DNA from: Sulfolobus islandicus Y.N.15.51
GTDB taxonomy: Archaea; Thermoproteota; Thermoprotei_A; Sulfolobales; Sulfolobaceae
Reading direction: 5' to 3'
DNA length: 64,000 bases
NCBI RefSeq assembly: GCF_000022485.1
Contig: NC_012623.1
Span: 1,054,001 to 1,118,000 of the forward strand
In this document: positions 57,658-64,000 of the stretch, one piece after another
Layout of the letters: the number at the start of each line of letters is the position of its first letter
How positions within the stretch are numbered: position 1 is the stretch's first letter
Notes under the pieces: generated by a model
The model's input: only the letters and a program-made list of their open reading frames with translations
Told to the model about the DNA's origin: nothing
The model's database searches: none
Position numbers and translations under genes: made by a program

Positions 57658-58602
57658 ATGCGATTAAGTTTACGTTTTGCCATACTAATATTTTTGTCCT
57701 TTTTAGTAGTTGTATTAAACTTTATAATTCCATACATTTTACAAGGACTTGGAATAACCAACCAATCGACGATCAGTTCGGTAATTTTCTATCTTAGGAT
57801 AGTCTTATACATATTTATAGGCTTATGGATAGTCTCGTCCATAGCAGAAGCCATAAGGGTTTATTCGCAAAAGAGACTCGGCATAAGGGCTAATGTAATA
57901 GCAAACAGTGTAAAGTACTTTGGGTATGTGCTTGTTCTACTATTAATACTATTGCCCTTAGGAGTTAGTTCTTCTACACTGATTGCCGGAAGCACTTTTG
58001 CTGGTCTAATTGTAGGTCTTGCTCTACAACCAGTCTTGAGTAACTTTTTTGCTGGTTTATTAATAATGTTAACTGGATATATTACTGTTGGGGATAAAAT
58101 AAGGATTGTTTCCACACAAGTACCATTCTATCCCGCACAATTCCCAGCATATAAGTATTTTTCAACAGACTTTATAGAACAAGGATATAAAGGTACAGTC
58201 GTCGAGATAGATTTATTTTATTCCAGAATTCTATTAGAGAATTTAAGAGAATTAAGAGTACCAAATATTGTATTACTGAACTCAGCAGTTCTGGATTACA
58301 CTTCGAAATACTCTGAAGAACAAGTTATTAATGTGAGGGCAGAGTTTCCGTTAACTTTCGTAGATATCAGTAATTTAGAAAATCTAGTTAAAGAGGAATT
58401 GAAAGACTTTAACGTAATAGAAGGACCGTATATAAATGAGCAAAGCGATAAGGATCACGTAATAGTATTAGCAAGATTAAAAGTTGGCATAAACGAGGAT
58501 TGGAGAAAAATAAAATCGGATGCATTAAAAAGGTTATTAAAACTAAGACAAGAACTTATAGTTAAGAAGCAACAAGATTCACAACAAATAAAGAATTCAT
58601 AG
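57658..58602 (+). CDS. MscS-family mechanosensitive channel
   Basis: 314-aa membrane channel. Three N-terminal helices are followed by the pore-lining TM3 and beta domain: STFAGLIVGLALQPVLSNFF, then AGLLIMLTGYITVGDKIRIV, the MscS signature. The cytoplasmic part contains GTVVEIDLFYSRI and a C-terminal alpha/beta domain. An acidic/basic tail rich in Gln and Lys ends the protein. It probably releases solutes on hypo-osmotic shock. A TATA-like atttaaatc about 26 bp before the ATG supports the start. Confidence 0.9.
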   Translation: MRLSLRFAILIFLSFLVVVLNFIIPYILQGLGITNQSTISSVIFYLRIVLYIFIGLWIVSSIAEAIRVYSQKRLGIRANVIANSVKYFGYVLVLLLILLPLGVSSSTLIAGSTFAGLIVGLALQPVLSNFFAGLLIMLTGYITVGDKIRIVSTQVPFYPAQFPAYKYFSTDFIEQGYKGTVVEIDLFYSRILLENLRELRVPNIVLLNSAVLDYTSKYSEEQVINVRAEFPLTFVDISNLENLVKEELKDFNVIEGPYINEQSDKDHVIVLARLKVGINEDWRKIKSDALKRLLKLRQELIVKKQQDSQQIKNS

Positions 58603-58762
58603 TCTCTCTCAACTTAATTGTGATATTTTGCTAAAATACTCTTCTAATACAAGATACTACTAACAAAGATTTATCTTAATATAGAATTTTAGAGTAGAAT
58701 CAAACTCGTGAAGTTCGCTATATTTATTAATATAGGGAAACAAAAATTCACTTAGGAAACCA

Positions 58763-59263
58763 ATGAAGGTATATGTTATAGACTATCATAAAGATGATCC
58801 AAAGAAATGTACCGGTAGGAAGTTAGTCAAACTTAAACTTGCTGAACTTACGAGAGTAGGTAGGGGTATAATTCTTAATCCCTTCTCTGAAAGAACCTTA
58901 TCCATAAATGACAAAGATATATTAATAAAGAGTGGTATAACGATTATCGACACTTCATGGAATAATACATCACAAAACGAATTTAAAAATGTAAGAGGAG
59001 AGCATAGGAGATTACCAATTCTGTTTGCCGGAAATCCAATACATTATGGTATAGCCTACAAACTGTCATCTCTCGAGGCGTTAATGGCTACATTATATAT
59101 TCTTGATGAGGTGAAAGAGGCTATAAAGTTCTCTAATGTAGTAAAGTGGGGTCATACTTTCATAGAATTGAATAAGGAACTTCTGGAAGCATATAGAAAT
59201 AAAGACGAAGAGGAAATAAAGAAGATCGAGAAGGAAATTATCGAAAAAATCCTCAGAAAATGA
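58763..59263 (+). CDS. tsr3: Tsr3: rRNA aminocarboxypropyltransferase
   Basis: 166-aa SPOUT-like-fold enzyme that transfers the aminocarboxypropyl group of SAM to a hypermodified uridine near helix 31 of small-subunit rRNA. The N-terminal [16 protein letters not shown] with the preceding DDPKKC is the family signature, followed by [16 protein letters not shown] and [15 protein letters not shown]. Length is normal for archaea. It ends 7 bp before the tRNA-Arg 3' end on the other strand. Confidence 0.9.
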
Positions 59264-59269
59264 CTTGTG

Positions 59270-59344
59270 CGGACCCGCCGGGATTTGAACCCGGGATCGC
59301 CGGCTCCGCAGGCCGGCGCTCCGTCCTGGCTGAGCTACGGGTCC
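59270..59344 (-). tRNA. tRNA-Arg(GCG)
   Basis: Cloverleaf: acceptor GGACCCG/CGGGTCC, D arm GCTC/GAGC, anticodon stem CCGGC/GCCGG with loop CTGCGGA (anticodon GCG), T arm CCGGG/CCCGG. The discriminator is G, there is no intron, and CCA is not encoded. Confidence 0.93.
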
Positions 59345-59792
59345 TCAAAGTATTATACTGTATCTGGTGTTTCCTTTCTCATGCATATTAATAATGTTTA
59401 CTAAGATCTAAGATGCATCTCTTAAGAAATAATGAGATGAACGTGACTGTAACCTCATAAAATTTGGAAATCTTTAGACTCACATTCTTCATGAAATGAA
59501 TATTTAGCGTTTCCCTACTCACGGTGTTTCCAATTGGTTCTCAATATTTCTAATTCTGTGACTTGAGGTTAGCTCCTTGTGAGGGATCACTAGCCTAACC
59601 CTTTGGGGCTCTGTCGAGGACAACGCTACGGCCATCCCATTTGATTGCTTTCATCATCTCACCACAATGCGAATCACTGAGTGATTATGAATTAGAAACG
59701 ATTAAAATTATCTAAAGGTATGATTAAACTTTAATCGGCCTTCCGCATTAAAACTTATAGCGTATTTCTCAGAAAATTATATATGTTAGAAA
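59345..59792. other. 450-bp intergenic region with GC-rich structured segment
   Basis: No ORF of note. AT-rich except for 59560-59640, which is clearly GC-richer and contains a nested hairpin: GGTTAG (59567-59572) with CTAACC (59595-59600), inside it GTGA (59579-59582) with TCAC (59587-59590). In AT-rich thermophile genomes such GC islands often mark structured RNAs. The polB1 promoter lies at the right end. Confidence 0.5.
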
Positions 59793-62444
59793 ATGAGTAA
59801 GCAACTTACCTTATTTGATATTCCTTCATCTAAACCCGCCAAGAGTGAACAAAATACTCAACAATCGCAACCTAGCCCTCCCGTTGAGGAAAAAAGAATA
59901 ACTAGAAGGGAATGGCTTAAAGAGGCTCAAGAAAATAAGATATATTTCCTATTGCAAGTAGATTATGATGGTAAGAAAGGTAAGGCTGTATGTAAATTAT
60001 TCGATAAAGAAACTCAAAAAATCTATGCCTTATATGATAATACTGGGCATAAGCCATACTTTCTAGTAGATCTTGAACCAGATAAAGTAGGTAAAGTACC
60101 AAAAATAGTTAGAGATCCATCATTTGATCATATAGAGACTGTGACTAAGACAGACCCATATACTTGGAATAAATTTAAATTGACTAAAATTGTTGTTAGA
60201 GATCCCTTAGCGGTAAGAAGATTAAGGAACGATGTTCCAAAAGCATATGAGGCTCACATAAAATATTTCAATAATTATATGTATGACATAGGTCTAATTC
60301 CAGGTATGCCTTATATTGTTAAGAACGGAAAGTTAGAAAGTATTTCTTTGTCTTTGGACGAAAAGGACGTTGAGGAGATTAAGAAAGCCTTTGCTGATTC
60401 AGATGAGATGACTAGACAAATGGCAGTTGATTGGCTTCCCATATTCGAAACTGAAATACCTAAAATAAAGAGGATTGCCATAGATATTGAGGTGTATACA
60501 CCAGTTAAGGGTAGGATTCCAGATTCTCAGAAAGCAGAGTTTCCAATTATAAGTATTGCGTTAGCAGGAAGTGATGGGTTAAGAAAGGTTCTTGTATTAA
60601 ATAGAAACGATGTTAATGAAGGAAATGTAAAACTAGAAGGAATATCAGTTGAGAGATTCAATACAGAGTATGAATTATTAGAGAGATTTTTTGACATATT
60701 GCTAGAATACCCAGTAGTTCTTACATTCAATGGAGATGATTTCGATTTACCCTATATCTACTTTAGGGCGTTAAAGTTAGGCTATTTCCCAGAAGAAATC
60801 CCCATAGACGTTGCCAGTAAGGATGAAGGTAAGTACTTAGCCGGTCTTCATATAGATTTATATAAATTCTTCTTTAACAAGGCAGTAAGAAATTATGCGT
60901 TTGAGGGTAAGTATAATGAATATAATTTGGATGCTGTAGCGAAGGCCTTATTGGGTATATCAAAAGTTAAGGTGGATACGCTAATATCTTTCTTGGATGT
61001 AGAAAAATTGATAGAATATAACTTTAGGGACGCTGAGATAACACTTCAGCTTACAACATTTAATAACGACCTAACTATGAAGCTAATCATACTATTTTCA
61101 AGGATTTCCAGACTAGGAATAGAGGAATTAACGAGAACAGAAATCTCTACATGGGTAAAAAATTTATACTATTGGGAACATAGAAAAAGAAATTGGCTAA
61201 TTCCCCTTAAAGAAGAAATATTAGCAAAATCCTCAAACATTAGAACCGCTGCACTAATAAAAGGGAAGGGTTATAAAGGCGCAGTAGTTATAGACCCTCC
61301 AGCTGGAATATTCTTTAACATAACCGTTTTAGATTTTGCCTCACTATATCCATCAATAATTAGAACATGGAATCTTAGTTATGAGACTGTAGACATACAA
61401 CAATGCAAGAAACCTTATGAAGTAAAAGATGAAACCGGTGAGGTACTACATATAGTTTGTATGGATAGACCAGGTATAACTGCAGTAATAACTGGGTTAC
61501 TAAGAGACTTCAGAGTAAAAATATACAAAAAGAAAGCGAAGAACCCTAATAATACTGAGGAACAGAAACTACTCTATGATGTGGTACAGAGAGCAATGAA
61601 AGTCTTTATAAACGCTACTTATGGTGTATTTGGGGCTGAGACATTTCCGTTATATGCACCAGCCGTAGCAGAGAGTGTTACTGCGTTAGGCAGATATGTG
61701 ATTACCAGCACTGTGAAGAAAGCTAGGGAAGAAGGTTTAACTGTACTATATGGTGATACTGATTCGTTATTTCTCCTTAATCCTCCTAAGGATAGTCTAG
61801 AGAATATTATAAAATGGGTTAAGACTAATTTCAATTTAGATTTGGAAGTTGATAAAACCTATAAGTTTGTTGCGTTTTCTGGACTGAAGAAGAATTACTT
61901 TGGAGTATATCCAGATGGGAAGGTCGACATAAAGGGGATGTTAGTGAAGAAGAGAAATACGCCAGAATTCGTAAAAAAGGTATTTAATGATGTAAAGGAG
62001 CTAATGGTTTCAATAAACTCGCCAAATGATGTAAAGGAGATTAAAGGGAAAATAGTAGACGTAATTAAAGGATCATATGAAAAGCTAAAGAATAAGGGAT
62101 ACAATTTAGATGAATTAGCATTTAAGGTGATGTTATCCAAGCCTTTAGATGCGTATAAAAAGAACACTCCCCAACATGTAAAAGCAGCTCTACAACTTAG
62201 ACCTTTTGGAGTTAACGTCCTACCCAGGGATGTGATATATTATGTTAAGGTTAGATCAAAAGATGGAGTAAAACCAGTGCAACTAGCTAAAGTTACTGAA
62301 ATAGATGTGGAGAAATATTTAGAAGCTTTAAGAAGTACATTTGAACAAATCCTAAAAGCATTTGGAGTATCTTGGGATGAAATAGCAGCTACAATGTCGA
62401 TAGATTCGTTCTTTTCATTCACAGGAGGAAAAGGGAATAATTAA
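59793..62444 (+). CDS. dpo1: DNA polymerase B1 (replicative family B polymerase)
   Basis: 883 aa, the main replicative polymerase of Sulfolobus. The N-terminal PIP-like QLTLFDIP binds PCNA. The exonuclease motifs are DIEVYTP (Exo I), [11 protein letters not shown] (Exo II) and YNFRDAEIT (Exo III). The polymerase motifs are [10 protein letters not shown] (motif A), [10 protein letters not shown] (motif B) and [10 protein letters not shown] (motif C). It is almost identical to S. solfataricus PolB1 but differs near both termini (for example [10 protein letters not shown] at the end), suggesting S. islandicus or a relative. Confidence 0.97.
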   Translation: MSKQLTLFDIPSSKPAKSEQNTQQSQPSPPVEEKRITRREWLKEAQENKIYFLLQVDYDGKKGKAVCKLFDKETQKIYALYDNTGHKPYFLVDLEPDKVGKVPKIVRDPSFDHIETVTKTDPYTWNKFKLTKIVVRDPLAVRRLRNDVPKAYEAHIKYFNNYMYDIGLIPGMPYIVKNGKLESISLSLDEKDVEEIKKAFADSDEMTRQMAVDWLPIFETEIPKIKRIAIDIEVYTPVKGRIPDSQKAEFPIISIALAGSDGLRKVLVLNRNDVNEGNVKLEGISVERFNTEYELLERFFDILLEYPVVLTFNGDDFDLPYIYFRALKLGYFPEEIPIDVASKDEGKYLAGLHIDLYKFFFNKAVRNYAFEGKYNEYNLDAVAKALLGISKVKVDTLISFLDVEKLIEYNFRDAEITLQLTTFNNDLTMKLIILFSRISRLGIEELTRTEISTWVKNLYYWEHRKRNWLIPLKEEILAKSSNIRTAALIKGKGYKGAVVIDPPAGIFFNITVLDFASLYPSIIRTWNLSYETVDIQQCKKPYEVKDETGEVLHIVCMDRPGITAVITGLLRDFRVKIYKKKAKNPNNTEEQKLLYDVVQRAMKVFINATYGVFGAETFPLYAPAVAESVTALGRYVITSTVKKAREEGLTVLYGDTDSLFLLNPPKDSLENIIKWVKTNFNLDLEVDKTYKFVAFSGLKKNYFGVYPDGKVDIKGMLVKKRNTPEFVKKVFNDVKELMVSINSPNDVKEIKGKIVDVIKGSYEKLKNKGYNLDELAFKVMLSKPLDAYKKNTPQHVKAALQLRPFGVNVLPRDVIYYVKVRSKDGVKPVQLAKVTEIDVEKYLEALRSTFEQILKAFGVSWDEIAATMSIDSFFSFTGGKGNN

Positions 62445-62471
62445 CAAACCTAGAAGGTTTTTACGATAATG

Positions 62472-62526
62472 CCCTTCTTTAACCCTTTAAGGTAGGAAGG
62501 GTTAGAAAATTTTAACTCATTTTTTT
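62472..62526 (+). terminator. Hairpin and T-run between convergent polB1 and DUF2286 genes
   Basis: CCCTTC (62472-62477) can pair with GAAGGG (62496-62501), with an alternative AACCCTT/AAGGGTT pairing, followed by a T-rich stretch ending in seven T near 62520. Probably terminates polB1 transcription; A-rich in the other direction. Confidence 0.45.
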
Positions 62527-62959
62527 ATTCTTCCTCTAAATCTTCCTCTTCTTCTAGTTCTTGTTTCTGCTCACTAGTCATTTGAGCTGCATCGTTTAAT
62601 ACACCTTTCGTTATTTCGTCATTAATATAAAATGACACAACATAGATCTTCTTATCTTGAAAATCGCTTTCTTTCCATTCATTCTCATAGCTTATTATGT
62701 ACACTGGAATTTTTGCAATGGCTTCTTTTTTATCCTTACCAATAAGAAAAGTCTTTATTGCTTCATAAACGTCAGGTTTTAACGGAAGGGGTAATCTTAC
62801 TTCTTGATTATCACGCATAATTATAAAATCTGAAGCTAGTTCATTCCATTCTTCCAATGCCTCTTTAGCAACATCTCGTAATACTTTACTAATTTCCCCT
62901 TCAGTTATCTTTTCCGATGTCACCTTTCCATTCTCACTTTTTACTATCAAAATTTTCAT
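62525..62959 (-). CDS. DUF2286-like crenarchaeal protein with acidic tail
   Basis: 144 aa. It begins MKILIVKSENGKVTSEKITE and ends in an acidic tail (EQKQELEEEEDLEEE). Conserved-looking blocks are LPLPLKPDVYEAIKTFL and DKKIYVVSFYIND. I place it in the crenarchaeal family DUF2286 from memory; function unknown. Its ATG overlaps the stop of the aKMT gene by 4 nt, so the two are co-translated. It is convergent with polB1, and the acidic tail recalls polymerase-binding proteins, but no link is shown. Confidence 0.6.
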   Translation of the reverse strand: MKILIVKSENGKVTSEKITEGEISKVLRDVAKEALEEWNELASDFIIMRDNQEVRLPLPLKPDVYEAIKTFLIGKDKKEAIAKIPVYIISYENEWKESDFQDKKIYVVSFYINDEITKGVLNDAAQMTSEQKQELEEEEDLEEE

Positions 62960-63441
62960 TTATGTTCACCAATTACATAGAGATACACTGTATGGTTCAT
63001 ATTTCCATCTTCAACTTTTATTACTTCCTTTGGATTCCAACCCCTTATTTCAAATTCGTGGGAAACCACTCTAGTTCCGGGTTTAAGCTCTTTCTCGAGC
63101 TTTGGTTTTAGCATCTCATTAACATTTGTTAAAAGGAACATTGTAACTACAGTAGCCTCCGAAATATCGACCTCGAAGAAATTACCTTTTACTATTGAAG
63201 CTCTTCCCGTTACACCATTTTTCTCAATGTTAGCTAATGCCTCCCTTATTCTCTCATCGTTAATTTCTACACCTACAGCCTTCTTTACGTTAAAATCTTT
63301 TGCTGCTGTTATTATTATCCTTCCATCTCCACATCCTAAATCATATACTATATCGTCTTGAGAGACTTTAGCTATTTCTAGCATTCTTCTTACAACTTTT
63401 TCTGGCGTTGGTACATAAGGAACATGCGGTACGTAACTCAA
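62956..63441 (-). CDS. aKMT: archaeal protein lysine methyltransferase
   Basis: 161-aa SAM-dependent methyltransferase. PYVPTPEKVVRRMLEIAKV precedes motif I DLGCGDGRIIITAAKDF, then GVEINDERIREAL and VVTMFLLTNVNEMLKP. This is the small lysine methyltransferase of Crenarchaeota, reported to methylate chromatin protein Cren7 and many other proteins with broad specificity in Sulfolobus. The gene lies between a 103-aa ORF and the DUF2286 gene on the same strand. Confidence 0.85.
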   Translation of the reverse strand: MSYVPHVPYVPTPEKVVRRMLEIAKVSQDDIVYDLGCGDGRIIITAAKDFNVKKAVGVEINDERIREALANIEKNGVTGRASIVKGNFFEVDISEATVVTMFLLTNVNEMLKPKLEKELKPGTRVVSHEFEIRGWNPKEVIKVEDGNMNHTVYLYVIGEHK

Positions 63442-63468
63442 AACTTCTCACTTCAAAATAATCCTATC

Positions 63469-63780
63469 TCATTCTAGGTTTTTAATTTTTTTAATAGCCT
63501 CTTCTTTTCCTGCTTTCTTATCCGGCTTTAGGCTAGCATCGAATGGCATCTTAGTTAGTATGGGGATTATTTTCCCATCGTCTGTTTGGACTAATAATTG
63601 GGGAAGAAATGGCATATCGAATTCGTCCTTTTCGCCATAATCCGCTAGAAATGCGTAATCTTCCGTTTTAACTTCTTTTTCTAAGTTTAGTTCCTTTGAG
63701 AGCTCATCCAAAGTTTCCATAAATACTTTGTGTAAGGGGTGGGATTCAGAGGTTACCAGAATCAATTTTTTAGCTGTCAT
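63469..63780 (-). CDS. Conserved hypothetical protein (103 aa), thioredoxin-like pattern
   Basis: Begins MTAKKLILVTSESHPLHKVF and contains MPFLPQLLVQTDDGKIIPIL, where a strand after a cis-Pro-like PQLLV resembles thioredoxin-fold proteins; it has no Cys and no CxxC site. Probably a structural or regulatory protein. First gene of the minus-strand cluster ending with the DUF2286 gene; 27 bp separate it from aKMT. Confidence 0.55.
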   Translation of the reverse strand: MTAKKLILVTSESHPLHKVFMETLDELSKELNLEKEVKTEDYAFLADYGEKDEFDMPFLPQLLVQTDDGKIIPILTKMPFDASLKPDKKAGKEEAIKKIKNLE

Positions 63781-63823
63781 CCCGTATCACTAGTTAAAAG
63801 GGTTTAAAATAGTAGTGGTTACC

Positions 63824-64000
63824 ATGTTAACCAGAATAAGGAGGCAAATAAAAAGAATAATAGAACCGTTAGCGAAAACATTAGCCAAATTTGGGGTAGG
63901 CGCAAATGTTATTACGTTACTAGGATTAATATTTGCAATCATATACTACTTTGAAATCATGAGAACTAATACTGCATTAGGAATAGTATTTTTGGTAATT
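63824..64000 (+). CDS. CDP-alcohol phosphatidyltransferase, N-terminal part
   Basis: Partial gene running off the right edge; 59 residues are visible, [20 protein letters not shown] with [20 protein letters not shown] following. The PLA..L...GV.AN.ITLLGL pattern is the start of CDP-alcohol phosphatidyltransferases, in archaea most often archaetidylinositol phosphate synthase. The catalytic CDP-OH motif is outside the window. Divergent from the 103-aa gene with 43 bp between. Confidence 0.75.
   Translation, partial: MLTRIRRQIKRIIEPLAKTLAKFGVGANVITLLGLIFAIIYYFEIMRTNTALGIVFLVI

Noticed and set aside
59640-59680. C/D box sRNA on the minus strand (ATGATGA at 59651-59657)
   Set aside because: No CTGA box D at a suitable distance.

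Overview
The window comes from the chromosome of a thermoacidophilic crenarchaeon of the Sulfolobus/Saccharolobus group, most likely Sulfolobus islandicus or a close relative. Reasons: AT-rich DNA; mostly leaderless genes with a TATA-like box about 26 bp before the start codon; a family B polymerase almost identical to S. solfataricus PolB1 but with different N- and C-terminal residues; an Sso7c4-like AbrB protein, the primase subunit PriX and the aKMT lysine methyltransferase; and many ISC-type insertion sequence remnants. No rRNA and no CRISPR array were seen.

Layout. 1-27.9 kb is mostly conserved chromosome: a Trm9-like methyltransferase convergent with Elp3 (tRNA wobble U34 modification), a HAD phosphatase, a Tat operon (two TatA-like proteins and TatC), a metal/cobalamin-type ABC importer behind a 15-bp palindrome, divergent pstB and pstSCA, threonine synthase with a DUF72 protein, ProC behind a probable C/D box sRNA, a pair of large surface/membrane proteins, a decayed gene (in-frame TAG plus a TA-repeat frameshift), an MTHFR-like protein, PriX, a NiCoT-like transporter with its own palindromic operator candidate, a leucyl-tRNA synthetase with a changed editing residue, a nucleoside hydrolase and TPR proteins.

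27.9-47.4 kb is accessory. It holds a double-cupredoxin membrane protein between copies of a degenerate ~30-bp repeat, a 450-bp purine-rich degenerate repeat tract, a complete ISC1225-like IS, an HTH-STAND-TPR protein, IS630 and IS110 elements and remnants, and a decayed pNOB8-type integrase abutting an intron-bearing tRNA-Glu. Two partial copies of the 3' half of a tRNA-Met gene (39.0 and 41.5 kb), and the intact intron-containing tRNA-Met at 47.4 kb, delimit what look like two tandem integrated elements. The first carries a 55-aa protein plus a retropepsin-like protein, and VapBC. The second carries a tight three-gene operon (unknown protein, QueC-like enzyme, MFS transporter) and a TnpB-type transposon. 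The QueC operon and the retropepsin pair are the best candidates for undescribed systems.

47.5-64 kb is conserved chromosome again: a secreted protein, pyruvoyl arginine decarboxylase (polyamines), a mevalonate operon (HMG-CoA synthase, thiolase, DUF35 protein, HMG-CoA reductase), GlyA, a convergent pgk-gap-usp operon, an MscS channel, Tsr3, tRNA-Arg, PolB1, and a minus-strand cluster ending with aKMT. The start of a CDP-alcohol phosphatidyltransferase runs off the right edge.
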